The notes beneath the pieces were generated by a model, which searched no databases, was not told where the DNA came from, and was given only the letters and a program-made list of their open reading frames with translations. A program made the position numbers and the translations under genes. DNA of 64,000 nucleotides from Mikania micrantha (lineage: Eukaryota > Streptophyta > Magnoliopsida > Asterales > Asteraceae): the NCBI GenBank assembly GCA_009363875.1, contig CM018682.1:58426031-58490030 (forward strand), written 5' to 3'. Of the stretch, positions 45,186 through 56,667 are shown piece by piece. Within the stretch, counting starts at the first letter, position 1; every line of letters starts with the position of its first letter.

Positions 45186-48100
45186 ATGGCTGAGGGGAAC
45201 GTTCACATGACAGTTGCTGAGCTCAATGAGCTGATTAATAACAGGGTCGCGGAGGCTATCGCGAACTACGCTCAGACACACAATGCAGGGCCACATGGTC
45301 CAGCTGGGGGATTGGTGAACCCACAGGCATGCACGTTCAAGATGTTCTTGGAATGTAAGCCACATAACTTCAAGGGATCGGAAGGGGCCATTGGACTCCT
45401 TCGATGGATTGAGAAGGCTGAATCAGTGTTTGAGATGTGCAACTGTCCTGATGAAAGCAAGGTAAAGTATGCTACGGGAACATTGGAGGGTCCAGCATTG
45501 ACTTGGTGGAACTCGAATGTTCAGACTTTGGGCTTGGGTGAGGCCAATGCCTTAACCTGGAATGGATTCAAGACTTTAATGCAGGAGGAGTACTGTCCTC
45601 GTAGTGAGATGCAGAAATTAGAGGAGGAATATTGGCACCTCAAGATGGAGGGGTCCAACATCGAGGAGTACACGACTCGATCTCATGAATTAGCCAGACT
45701 TTTACCTCACATGGCTACTCCCGCAAGCAAGTGGATAGAGAGGTACATCGGGGGATTGGTGCCTCAGATCCAGGGATTGGTCACTTCTGCAAATCCCACA
45801 ACAATTCAACAAGCCGTTCGTTTAGCGCACCAACTGACTGATCAGGCGGTGTTACAAGGGACTCTGCCTAAACGGACATCAGCTACTAAGGTGGGAGACC
45901 ACAAGAGGAAGTGGGAAGGTAACAACTCCAAGAGTTACAACCAACAGTCGTTTCAGCAGAACCGGAAACAAGACTCAAACAAGTCTTATCATAATTCGAA
46001 TAGTGGACAGCAATCATCATCATCAGGGGGTTATATCGGTAAACATCCAAAGTGCAACAGATGTGGATTTCATCATGCAGGAAACCAGTGTGATAAAGTT
46101 AAGTGCCAACGGTGTGGTAAGGTTGGGCATGTAGCTAAGGATTGTCGCGGAGAGCTGCAGAACAATCACAACAATCAGAATAATAATCAGAACAACGCAC
46201 AGAAGGGTTGTTTTGAGTGTGGTAAGATGGGGCACTTTAAAAAGGATTGCCCACAACTCAAGAAAGGCGAGGATAACAATGCCAATGGCAACGGCAACGG
46301 CAACGGTAACGGCAATGGCACCAATAACAACAATAACAACAACAATGGTGCTAGGGGCAGGGCGTTTGTGATTGGAGGACGTCAAGCACGGGAGGATCCC
46401 AATATTGTTACGGGTACGTTCCTCTTAAATAATCACTATGCCTCTATGTTATTTGACACTGGTGCCGATCGGAGTTTTGTATCTAGTTCACTTGCTAAGT
46501 TGCTAAATGTTAGTCCCACTGCCTTAGATAATCCATACACTGTAGAATTAGCTGATGGTAAGTTAATTGTAAGTGAACAAATCCTTAAGGGATGTATACT
46601 TGATTTGATGGGTCAGACATTGGAAATTGATCTTATGCCTATCACTTTAGGTAGTTTTGATGTAGTCATTGGCATGGACTGGTTGTCCAAACACCAGGCG
46701 GAAATAGTATGCCATGAAAAGATCGTTCGTATACCTCTTCCGCATGGAGAGACATTGTATGTACAAGGTGAGAAGAGCAGTACGTCACTGCGTCTCATAT
46801 CTTGTATGAAAGCACATAAATGTCTGCGTAAAGGTCATACGGCAGTTATAGCACTTATAACTGAAAACCCGGTAGCTGAGAAGAAGATTGAAGATATTCC
46901 AGTAGTTTGTGAATTTCCGGAAGTATTTCCAGAAGACTTGCCGGGATTACCGCCTATCAGACAGGTGGAATTCCGAATCGACCTTACACCAGATGCAGCA
47001 CCGATAGCTAGGGCGCCTTATCGACTTGCACCGTCAGAGATGCAAGAGTTATCTACACAATTGCAAGAGTTTTTGGATAAGGGTTTCATACGACCTAGTT
47101 TTTCACCGTGGGGAGCTCCAGTTTTGTTTGTTAGGAAAAAGGACGGGACTTTCCGTATGTGTATCGATTACCGGGAACTTAACAAGGTTACTATCAAAAA
47201 CCGGTATCCGTTACCCAGAATTGACGATCTATTCGATCAGTTGCAAGGTTCGAGTTATTACTCGAAGATCGATCTTAGATCGGGTTATCATCAACTAAGA
47301 GTTCAAGAAGAAGATATTCCAAAGACAGCATTCAGGACGCGCTATGGCCATTATGAGTTCTTGGTCATGCCATTTGGGTTGACAAACGCTCCAGCTGTAT
47401 TCATGGATCTCATGAATCGTGTTTGTAAACCTTATCTCGATAAGTTTGTCATTGTTTTCATTGATGACATTCTCATCTATTCTCAGACCGAGGAGGAGCA
47501 TGCTGAACATCTTCGATTGCTGTTGGAATTACTGAAACAGGAACAATTGTACGCTAAGTTCTCGAAATGTGATTTCTGGATGCGAGAAGTACAATTCTTG
47601 GGTCATATAGTCAATGAAAAGGGCATACACGTGGATCCAGCAAAGATTGAAGCGATTAAGAATTGGGAAGCGCCAAAGACACCTACCGAGGTACGGCAAT
47701 TCCTTGGTTTGGCGGGTTATTACCGACGATTCATTGAGGGATTATCAAAGATCGCTCAACCACTTACAGCTCTTACGCATAAGGGAACGAAGTATAACTG
47801 GACAGATAAACAGGAAGCTGCATTCCAGTTATTGAAACAGAAACTCTGTAGTGCACCGATTCTGTCCTTACCGGAAGGGACGGAAGACTTTGTGGTGTAT
47901 TGTGATGCATCTGCACAGGGTTTGGGATGTGTGTTGATGCAACGTGATAAAGTGATTGCTTATGCTTCAAGGCAGCTACGACCACACGAAAAGAATTACA
48001 CTACTCATGACTTGGAGTTAGGAGCAGTGGTTTTTGCTTTGAAAATTTGGAGGCATTACTTGTATGGAACCAAGTGTACCATCTATACTGATCATAAGAG

Positions 48101-49745
48101 TTTGCAACATATCTTTGATCAGAAGGAGCTGAATATGAGGCAACGACGATGGGTTGAGTTGTTGAACGACTACGAATGCGCGATTAAGTATCACCCGGGA
48201 AAAGCTAATGTGGTAGCTGATGCTTTAAGTAGAAAAGACACTTCAACAAGACGGGTTCGTGCACTTATGATGACAATACATACTGACTTACCTGACAAGG
48301 TACGCAGTGCTCAACTGGGAGCCTTAGAAAAGGATAATCTGGTACATGAATCCTTACGGGGGATGGAAACACAATTGGATGTCAAGTCTGATGGAATTCG
48401 TTATTTCATTAATCGACTTTGGATACCTTTGTATGGAGGTTTAAGGGAACTTGTGATGGATGAAGCACACAAGTCCAGATATTCAGTCCATCCGGGGTCA
48501 GACAAGATGTATCATGACTTGAAGGCACTGTATTGGTGGCCTCACATGAAAGCTGATATTGCTAGGTATGTTAGCAAATGTTTGACTTGTTCGAAAGTCA
48601 AAGTTGAATATCAGAAACCATCTGGTTTGCCGCAACAACCAGAAATACCAATGTGGAAATGGGAACAGATTTCGATGGACTTCATTACTAAGTTACCCCG
48701 TACACTGAGTGGTTGTGATACAATATGGGTAATTGTCGATCGATTAACGAAATCTGCACATTTCTTAGCAATCAAGGAAACCGACAAGATGGAGAAACTG
48801 ACTCGCATTTACATTAAGGAAGTGGTAGCACGGCATGGTGTGCCAATCTCTATCATATCGGATCGGGATGCTCGATTTACTTCAAACTTTTGGAAATCAC
48901 TCCATAAGTCATTGGGAACTCGTTTGGATATGAGCACCGCCTATCATCCACAGACGGACGGTCAAAGTGAACGTACGATTGAAACGCTCGAGGATATGTT
49001 ACGAGCTTGTGTAATTGACTTTGGTGATAGCTGGGAAAATCATTTACCGTTAGTGGAATTCTCTTACAACAATAGTTATCATACAAGTATTCAAGCAGCA
49101 CCGTTTGAAGCTTTGTATGGTCGCAAATGTCGTTCACCAGTTTGTTGGGCTGAAATTGGTGACAGTCAGATTACAGGTCCTGAATTAGTACACGAAACGA
49201 CAGAGAAGATAGTTCAAATCCGGAACCGTATGGCAGCGGCCCGGGATCGACAGAAGAGTTATGCTGACAAACGTCGTAAGCCGTTGGAATTCCAAGTAGG
49301 AGACCGAGTTCTTCTAAAGGTATCACCTTGGAAAGGTGTGATACGATTCGGCAAGCGCGGAAAGCTTAGTCCACGTTACGTAGGACCTTTTGAGATCCTG
49401 AAAAGGATTGGTCCGGTTGCGTATCAGCTCAAATTACCGGATGAACTCAGTGGAGTTCATGATGTCTTTTATGTATCGAACTTAAAGAAATGTCTTTCTG
49501 ATGAGACATTGATTGTACCATTGGAAGAAATACAAGTGGATGAACAGTTACGATTCATTGAAGAACCAGCAGAAATCATGGACCGAGAGGTCAAACAACT
49601 TAAGCAAAGCAAGATTCCGATAGTCAAAGTTCGGTGGAATTCAAGACGTGGTCCTGAATTCACATGGGAACCGGAAGACCAAATGATGAAGAAGTATCCT
49701 CATCTGTTCAAAACAACAACAACAAACACTGAGAGCGCACGTTAA
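45186..49745 (+). CDS. gag-pol polyprotein of chromovirus C (1,519 residues, intact)
   Basis: ATG at 45186 (MAEGNVHMT) is preferred to earlier non-ATG codons. Gag capsid covers about residues 50-230 (LLRWIEKAESVF, TWWNSNVQ). Zinc knuckles follow at ~290-320 and ~342-355 (CFECGKMGHFKKDC), separated by an Asn/Gly-rich stretch. Protease: LFDTGADRSF (D at ~424). RT: VFIDDILIYS (~760). RNase H: YCDASAQGLG (~907). Integrase zinc region: HPGSDKMYHD to CLTCSKVK (~1102-1140), with catalytic D1165, D1226 and E1262 (D-D-35-E). A chromodomain ends the protein (~1457-1510: EIMDREVKQL, VRWNSRRGPEFTWEPED). The chromodomain of this family can bind marked chromatin and steer integration. No stop or frameshift was seen, so this copy could be functional. 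Confidence 0.96.
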   Translation: MAEGNVHMTVAELNELINNRVAEAIANYAQTHNAGPHGPAGGLVNPQACTFKMFLECKPHNFKGSEGAIGLLRWIEKAESVFEMCNCPDESKVKYATGTLEGPALTWWNSNVQTLGLGEANALTWNGFKTLMQEEYCPRSEMQKLEEEYWHLKMEGSNIEEYTTRSHELARLLPHMATPASKWIERYIGGLVPQIQGLVTSANPTTIQQAVRLAHQLTDQAVLQGTLPKRTSATKVGDHKRKWEGNNSKSYNQQSFQQNRKQDSNKSYHNSNSGQQSSSSGGYIGKHPKCNRCGFHHAGNQCDKVKCQRCGKVGHVAKDCRGELQNNHNNQNNNQNNAQKGCFECGKMGHFKKDCPQLKKGEDNNANGNGNGNGNGNGTNNNNNNNNGARGRAFVIGGRQAREDPNIVTGTFLLNNHYASMLFDTGADRSFVSSSLAKLLNVSPTALDNPYTVELADGKLIVSEQILKGCILDLMGQTLEIDLMPITLGSFDVVIGMDWLSKHQAEIVCHEKIVRIPLPHGETLYVQGEKSSTSLRLISCMKAHKCLRKGHTAVIALITENPVAEKKIEDIPVVCEFPEVFPEDLPGLPPIRQVEFRIDLTPDAAPIARAPYRLAPSEMQELSTQLQEFLDKGFIRPSFSPWGAPVLFVRKKDGTFRMCIDYRELNKVTIKNRYPLPRIDDLFDQLQGSSYYSKIDLRSGYHQLRVQEEDIPKTAFRTRYGHYEFLVMPFGLTNAPAVFMDLMNRVCKPYLDKFVIVFIDDILIYSQTEEEHAEHLRLLLELLKQEQLYAKFSKCDFWMREVQFLGHIVNEKGIHVDPAKIEAIKNWEAPKTPTEVRQFLGLAGYYRRFIEGLSKIAQPLTALTHKGTKYNWTDKQEAAFQLLKQKLCSAPILSLPEGTEDFVVYCDASAQGLGCVLMQRDKVIAYASRQLRPHEKNYTTHDLELGAVVFALKIWRHYLYGTKCTIYTDHKSLQHIFDQKELNMRQRRWVELLNDYECAIKYHPGKANVVADALSRKDTSTRRVRALMMTIHTDLPDKVRSAQLGALEKDNLVHESLRGMETQLDVKSDGIRYFINRLWIPLYGGLRELVMDEAHKSRYSVHPGSDKMYHDLKALYWWPHMKADIARYVSKCLTCSKVKVEYQKPSGLPQQPEIPMWKWEQISMDFITKLPRTLSGCDTIWVIVDRLTKSAHFLAIKETDKMEKLTRIYIKEVVARHGVPISIISDRDARFTSNFWKSLHKSLGTRLDMSTAYHPQTDGQSERTIETLEDMLRACVIDFGDSWENHLPLVEFSYNNSYHTSIQAAPFEALYGRKCRSPVCWAEIGDSQITGPELVHETTEKIVQIRNRMAAARDRQKSYADKRRKPLEFQVGDRVLLKVSPWKGVIRFGKRGKLSPRYVGPFEILKRIGPVAYQLKLPDELSGVHDVFYVSNLKKCLSDETLIVPLEEIQVDEQLRFIEEPAEIMDREVKQLKQSKIPIVKVRWNSRRGPEFTWEPEDQMMKKYPHLFKTTTTNTESAR

Positions 49746-50249
49746 ATTTCGGGGCGAAATTTCCTTCAACAAGGGGATGACGTGATGCTTCACACATCAA
49801 CACTTCAGATTTTAAACGGTAAGCACAAACATTTTATACAATTGGTTTTGTTACAAACATTGTGCTACATTACATTTTATGTGCTATATTTCATATGTTA
49901 CATGTTATAGTAGTACATACATGATTAGTTACACACATTTTGCTATGTGCGGGGTTGCATAGTACCAACAGTTGCAAACACTCACTATGTGTGAGGTTAC
50001 ACAGCACAGTATGATCAAACACAAACAGTCACAGTTAGGTGAACTAACTAGTGTACACGCAAACAGTCACATTGAACGATCACATTTAGTTGTGATGTTG
50101 CAAGCATTAGATTTTGTGTGTGAATACACACAAGCACACGGAATGATCAAACCACACTAACACGTACGATTTAAACTCGTAAGTAGTTTCCTAACTACTC
50201 CTAACATTTACTAATTTTCGGGACGAAAATTCCTTCAACAAGGGGATGA
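49746..50249 (+). other. 3' untranslated region with a duplicated polypurine tract
   Basis: TTCCTTCAACAAGGGGATGA occurs at 49764-49783, just after the stop codon, and again at 50230-50249, immediately before the 3' LTR. Each is preceded by a TTTCGGG-CGAAA-type hairpin. The 450-bp spacer between them has CACA-rich repeats and no gene. The second copy is the one used for the existing LTR border. Confidence 0.8.
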
Positions 50250-53128
50250 TGTGACAATCCGACTTTTCGAATTAACCTCGTTAACTGAAAATAACGAAAT
50301 CACAAATATGAGGCCCAAGGAAGGCCCAATAAGGCCAAGGAAGGCCCAATAAGGCCAAGGTAGGCCCAATAAGACCAAGGTAGACCCAATAAGGCCAAGG
50401 AAGGCCCAATAAGGCCAAGGTAGGCCCAATGAGGCCAAGGTAGGCCCAATGAGGCCAAGGTAGGCCCAATGAGGCCCAAGGTAGGCCTAATGGTATTTAT
50501 GAGGCCCAATTGGGTTAACCTAGCCCAATAATGTTCAATTGGCCTGATTAGTGACAATTTGGGATTTTTGGTTCAACTTTGTAAACCGAAATGTTATGTA
50601 ATCGAACAAAATAGAATATAAGAGATTAGAATTAAGTAAAATCAAGTCTAGAATACCTAAATTAAAAGGTTTTAACTTGTAAAGGAGTAGAAGTACCAAT
50701 TTTGACTTTTATGAGTCAAAATTCGGACTTGAGTGACAATTGAATTCGAATTGGACATTAAAATCATGTAATAACTGAAATTAATCAGTTATAATCACTA
50801 ACTTAATGATTAGTAACCACTATCAGGCGTTATGGTCACAATTATTAGTCGAATTAAGGGCCAAATGATGCCAAAAGTCGTAACCGTTGCATAGTAGCAT
50901 CAAAACCGCAAAATTCAACTTCATTCCTCACAATTGAACCTACAAGGACCCTGGTCGGCACATTTAGGAAGATTTTCATATACCAATTCGAGGCAAGAAG
51001 GAGCGAGAAAGAGAAGTCGATCGTGAGCCGGCCGAAGAACAACTCTTTAGTCGATCTCCTTCGATTCAAGACCGAATCAAGTAAGTTGCCACTTTTACAT
51101 AACCTAAACAGGCCGACTAATCTTAGCCCCATGACAATTGATGATTCTAGTATCGAATTATAGATGTTCGAATTCTAGGGTTCATAATAATATGCGGTTT
51201 GGGGGTTTTAGTGTAGACGAGGTTAGCAATCAAATTAAACCATACGGGTAGTTTCAGAAACCTCCGATTGATAACATCCCTATGTCAATTTCATGAAACT
51301 ATAACGAATTCGTGGGTCTCTAGTTCTAGGGTTCCTAGCCAAAAACGATTTGGGGGTTTCAATTCATATGAGTTTTAAAATCAAATTGATTGCTATCCTA
51401 AGTTTCTAAAAACTTCGATTAACAAGATTCCTCTGTTAATTTCTGGCCTTAACATCGAATTGTATAGAATCCGTAGTTAGGGTTTTCGGTTAAGAACGAA
51501 TTGGGGTTTGTAACTCGAATGTGTTTGGTAATCTAATTAATTAGTACAGAGAGGTTCGAAAATCATTGTTCAAAGAGAACCCTATGGATTTACAGATTTT
51601 GATAAACGAATTCATCAAATTCGAATGATGAGTTTTGTTGATCATGTTCGAACCTAAACATATCAGATTAAGCAACTGTGGGTTGGTATTAACCAAATTA
51701 GAAACATGGGTAGACTCGTTTAAAACCATAGGACAAAAGCCCCATGATTCTAAGATCGATTTTGGTCTAATTGCGGTCCATTGGGAACCCAAATGGTTCG
51801 GTTAATCAAAGGGGAACCCGACCCTTATTGATTAAAACCTTTTGAAAGGGTTTCTGTTAATGAAATTGGGCATGGATGAGATGGTAAGGAGGGTGTATTT
51901 GGAGGTAGAGGTCGCGGGTTCGAACCCGGCCTTTACTGGTTTTTGGAATTTAAACCATTTTTAGTATTTCAACCATAACTCACTCGTTTTAACTCCGATT
52001 CGATCCGTTCGAATTGCATTAGAACCAGAATTCTATCCTGAACACAATTGAATAATAAAATTCATATTTTAGAACGAAAACGTAATCGCGTACAATTACG
52101 TTTATTTAAATAAAATCATATAAGATTTTATTTAAACGATTTCAAAGTCACGCGTATTCACGTATGCACATTTCTAACACTCTAGTATACGTGTGTTGAC
52201 ACGTATGTGATTTCAAGCACAAAACGATATTCCGAATAACACTAGGTTATTGTTAAAACACAGGTTCTTCGTAAGAGGACTTTCTACACGAGTTTAAGTG
52301 TGTTGATCATTCTGCAATAATCAAAGGTGCGTACACGGCCCCTTTCTTATTTTAAACTGTTTTGGGGGAGAAAACATGTGCAACAAACATTTTAGATACA
52401 TATCACTTGCATGAGTTAGCTGTTTACATTATGTGACAACATAGCATTTAAAAGTCCTTACACTTCGAACCGTTTAGTTTGCCGTAGCGCAAAGCGTGGT
52501 AGTTGGAAATAGATCTATTAGGTTTGACAAACCTCACTTGGTAGATGGGATCTACGCAGGTGTTTGACTGACCAAACAATCATTTACTAATGTTTGTGCT
52601 AGACAATAGTGGCAAGGCAAAACATGCGATAGCATGCACTAGTCAGCTTCGGTGTCGACCACTTATGTAAATAGTATATATGACTAGCTATCATGACTAT
52701 GCAATGTGTGAATATGTTATCTGCAAACTTGATATTCAAACTGTTGTTTTAAACATTGTGAATGCTTAAACATGTGTTATGCACCAACCTTTGTGTTGAC
52801 TTGATTTACATGTTTCTCAGAACGCTAAAGTACACAAGAAAGCAGGCATGGACTAGGAGATCGAGTCGCATGCATGTCTTTACATTTTATTTATTTGGAT
52901 TTGAACATTTGACAACTTTGCATTGTAACTTACAGTTTACAACCATTACGTTTATTATTGTTTTAAAACGCTTCCGCAAACTTTGAAAACTTTGATGTTA
53001 CAGTTTTAGACCAAAGTATGTTTTGAAAATTCATATAGAGGTATTCGTTATGTCTAATGATCTGAGATCCTGGTTTGTCACGTTCCCAAACGGTATGATT
53101 TCGTTAGTTGAAAATTGGGGGTGTGACA
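50250..53128 (+). repeat. 3' LTR of element C (2,879 bp)
   Basis: Full-length LTR TGTGACAATCCG...GGGGGTGTGACA. Contains the 20-bp repeat array (50309-50498), a ~1.08-kb segment missing in the 5' LTR (50530-51614), the tRNA-like box (about 51867-51935) and a conserved 3' part also seen in the solo LTR at 16906-19726. Open frames within it are not genes. Confidence 0.95.
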
Positions 53129-55457
53129 TGTTCAGGTTCGTTTATTTACTAAATAAACTTTGATGAACGAACTTTTTACTTGTTTACTAAACGTTCGGTT
53201 CATTTACAGGCCAAAAAAAGTGTAAAGTATTAAAAAACTAAACTGAAAAAGGTAAAAACATTGGTAACATCGTTGTATTTGTTATGATGCAGCCTAGGCG
53301 CTAAGCGTCCCTCCACTAAAAACTATATGTAAATCATTGGTAACATCGTTGTATTTGTTATGTGTAATGAACGTAATTTATATGTAAAATATATGTAATA
53401 TAGTTGTTCCAAGTAAAACATATGCAACATAATAAACCAAAGATGGCTGTTAATATGTAACACCTTTGTAACAAAGGTGCGTTAACTGTTTAACAATTCA
53501 CGAACCTGAAAAACATTGGTAACATCATTACATTTGTTATGATGCGGCCTATGCGGCTGTATATATAGGGAACACGAACATTTAAACGAGCAGGGTTTTC
53601 TTGTTCGTGTTCGCTCGTTAATAAACTTAGTGTGTTCGTGTTCGTTCGTTAATACTATAGATGAATGGTTCACGAACATAAGTAAACGAACATAACTAAA
53701 CAAAAATAAATGAACATGACTAAGGAAACAAAACAAGTATTATTGAACACAAATAGTTAAACAAACATGAACGAACAAATGAATTATAAAGTTGGATTGA
53801 TATTATTAACCCATTTCAGTTAATAAATAAATTAAAATAACGGTAAAATAAACGAACGTTCAAAAACGTAAATGAACAAATGGGACGTGTGTAAATGTTC
53901 GTTTATTTACTAAATAAACTTTCATGAACGGACTTTTTACTTTCTTACTAAACGTTTGGTTCATTTACTGGAGTCAAAAGTGTAAAGAATTAAAAAAATA
54001 GACTGAAAAAGGTAAAAACATTGGTAACATCGTTGTATTTGTTATGATGCGGCCTAAGAGGCTGCCTAGGCGCTAGGCTCCCCTCCACTAAAAACTATAT
54101 GTAAAACATTGGTAACTTCGTTGTATTGGTTATGTGTAATGAACGTAATTTATATGTAAAACATATGTAATATAGTTGTTCAAAGTAAAACATATGTAAC
54201 ATAGTATAACAAAGATTGGTGTTAATATGTAACACCTTTGTAACGTAGGTGCATTAACTGTGTAACAATTCACGAACCTGAAAAACATTGGTAACATCAT
54301 TACATTTAGTATGATGCGACCTAGGTGGCTGCCTATATAGGGAACACGAACATTTAAACTAACATGGTTTTCTTGTTCGTGTTCGTTCATCAAGAAAACT
54401 TAGTGTGTTTGTGTTCGTTCATGTTCGTTCATGTTCGTTCGTTAACAGTATATATGAATGGTTCACGAACATAGATGAACATAAGTAAACGAACATAAAG
54501 AAACAAACATAAATGAACATGACTAAAGAAACAAAACAAGCATTATTGAACACAAATAGTTAAACAAACATGAACGAACAAATGAATTCTAAACTTGGAT
54601 TAATATTAACTCATTTCAGTTAATAAATTCACTAAAATTCCGATAAAATATGAATGACACAAGCATGTTAATTTATAAAGAACAAGAATATATCACTTAT
54701 TTTTAAAATAATTTATTAATAAAGATAAATTAACGAGGATAAACGAACCTAAACGAACAAATATAAACGTATGGTAAATGAACGAATATAAACGAACGCT
54801 CACAAACGTAAATGAACAAACTGGGACGTGTGTTCATGTTCGTTTATTTACTAAATAAACTTTAATGAACGAACTTTTTACATGTTTATTAAACGTTTGG
54901 TTTATTTACATGCTAAAAAAGTGTAAATAATTAAAAGCCTAGACTGAAAAAGGTAAAAACATTGGTAACATCGTTGTATTTGTGTAATAAAAACTTAACA
55001 ACACACGAGTGATTTGGTTTGGTTTATATTCCCAGTGGTTTGGTTTTGCATACGTGACAAAAAAATGGAAAAAAAAATGTGACCCTATAAGTTAAAAGAA
55101 CGTAAAACTAATTTACTTAGAATCACATACGCACGCTTTATGTGTAATAAAAACGTAACAACACACACGAGTGGCCTTTCAATGTATAGAAATCCCGAAT
55201 GTTGTAAAAAAAAACTACAGATACTGTAAAACAAATGTAACATAAAGGTAGGATGTTCAAATTATACATTTGGTGGAAGCTGTCAGCCTCATTTTATGGT
55301 AGTCAAAAATAAAAAATATGGAAAAAAGTACATAGGTGAAAAAGACATATATGCCCGTAAGACTATTTAAATGGAGATGGTGATGTGGCAAATTATGGAC
55401 CACAAGAAATGGTTTTCATGTTTTCTTAATGAGATAGGGTTTTTAGTTTATACTTTT

Positions 55458-55460
<3 letters not shown>
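53129..55460. repeat. Right flank: ~0.76-0.94-kb tandem repeats of the MULE-like relic
   Basis: The block GACTGAAAAAGG, TAAAAACATTGGTAACATCG begins near 53243, 54001 and 54943. Between starts lie matching segments: AACGTAATTTATATGTAAAA, CACCTTTGTAAC, GGGAACACGAACATTTAAAC and TTCGTTTATTTACTAAATAA. The third unit is truncated. Single-copy relatives lie left of element C (40440-40620 and 42120-42300). Many TTCGTTCGTT/AACGAAC motifs occur. No coding sequence recognised. Confidence 0.7.

Positions 55461-55514
<54 letters not shown>
55461..55514. repeat. (TA)27 microsatellite
   Basis: An uninterrupted TA run of about 54 bp between the MULE-like relic and a foldback element. Confidence 0.97.
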
Positions 55515-55517
<3 letters not shown>

Positions 55518-55524
55518 GGGAGTG

Positions 55525-55772
55525 GTTCCTTTATTAACCCATGTTTATTACGTTAACCGAATAACTACATCTTATTACTTTAGGGCCCATATTAAAAGTA
55601 AATCTAAAAGTGTAGGTTTCTTCTTCTTTTTTTTTTATTAATGTAAGTGAGCCATACATTAATTACATTAATTAAAAAAGAAGAAAAAACATATACCTTT
55701 AGATTTACTTTTATGTGGGCCCTAAAGTTATAAGATGTAATTATTCGGTTAACGCAATAAGAAAGGATTAAT
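55525..55772. mobile_element. Foldback element with ~110-bp inverted arms next to (TA)n
   Basis: The left arm CGTTAACCGAATAACTACAT...TTTAGGGCCCA...AAAGTAAATCTAAA pairs with the right arm TTTAGATTTACTTT...TGGGCCCTAAAGTTATAAGA...TTCGGTTAACGC. Almost the whole ~250 bp folds into a hairpin with a short AT-rich loop. Non-coding. Confidence 0.8.
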
Positions 55773-56667
55773 TTTTGATCATCTTCATATATATATTATG
55801 GATGCATCTTCGTGCATAGTTAATTACTTTCGTTATTTGTTTTACAACAAAAATATGCTTGTAAAAGAAGTGTTATATACAATGGAAGTTGATAGGAAGA
55901 CAAAGCTTTAATTGAAGATTGAGGAATGAAGGCAAGCTGGTTGCAGAAATTGCAAGTGATGTGCAATTCTCACTAATTACAAGTTACAATTCTTGCAAAA
56001 CTTGTTCTAAACAGTCTTCTTACAAAGAAGATACTATACATGTTCTAACTCTTGTATGTGTGTTCTCTCTTTCACTCTAGTTTACTTGCTTATAAATGGC
56101 GCATCATTTCCAATAATACATGTGTGTATATACACATATAGATTTACATAAATATATACATAGGATAAAGTTAAAATAATAACACATTCTTATACCGATA
56201 ACTTTTGATAAGACATATGCAACACACTTCTTGTTTTATGTGTATGTATAAATTCAAGCTGGTTTAGGAGTCAACATCGGTGTAAGGGTTTAAATTTACA
56301 TTAGTGTAAGTTTTAAGATAAAAAAAAATTCATCAACCTAAACGAATATGAATTTTACACATACACATAAACCCATATGTGTGTTCAAGCTGGTTTCGGA
56401 GTCAACATCAGTGTAAGGGTTTAAATTTACATTAGTGTAAGTTTTAAGATAAAAAAAAATTCACCAACCTAAACGAATATGAATTTACACACACATAAAC
56501 CCATATGTATGTTCCACACTAAGCCACATATCCACTTTCTTGATAAAGCTCAAAAGAGTATTTACGTCATTTACGTATTTTGTACTCATAATGATGAACC
56601 AATTTTCTTGATATACATGCTTAGCTAGGGCTTGAAGAACACAAGCAAACAGATGCTCCTTTACTCC
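55773..56667. repeat. Intergenic DNA with a ~131-bp direct duplication
   Basis: CAAGCTGGTTTAGGAGTCAA at about 56255 and CAAGCTGGTTTCGGAGTCAA at about 56386 begin two near-identical units that include GTGTAAGGGTTTAAATTTAC and AAACCCATATGT. No gene recognised. Confidence 0.75.

Larger units (their letters stand above)
42305..53128 (+). mobile_element. Element C: Ty3/gypsy chromovirus (Tekay-like) with intact gag-pol
   Basis: LTR, PBS, gag-protease-RT-RNase H-integrase-chromodomain and LTR occur in plus orientation. The comparable parts of the two LTRs (42594-44097 and 51616-53128) differ at about six bases by eye plus one indel, so insertion is recent. The 3' LTR is full length (2,879 bp). The 5' LTR lacks its first six or seven bases and an internal ~1.08-kb segment. 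No target duplication is found, and about 120 bp of the host repeat is missing at the junction. The C-terminal chromodomain and pol order place it among chromoviruses. Confidence 0.93.
39719..55514. mobile_element. Decayed MULE/FAR1-type DNA transposon between (TA)n tracts, hosting element C
   Basis: (TA)n tracts at 39719-39747 and 55461-55514 bound sequences that are imperfect inverted complements. The left end reads TAGTGAAAAGATAATTTG... and the right end, reversed, reads TAGGAAAAGTATAAAC..., with recognisable similarity for about 60 bp. Both flanks of the inserted gypsy share a family of GTAACATCGTTGTATTTGTTATG and GTAAAACATATGTAA-containing repeats. The left flank also holds a FAR1-like fragment. 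Without element C the remnant would be about 5 kb. The superfamily assignment rests on the FAR1-like fragment and is tentative. Confidence 0.45.
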
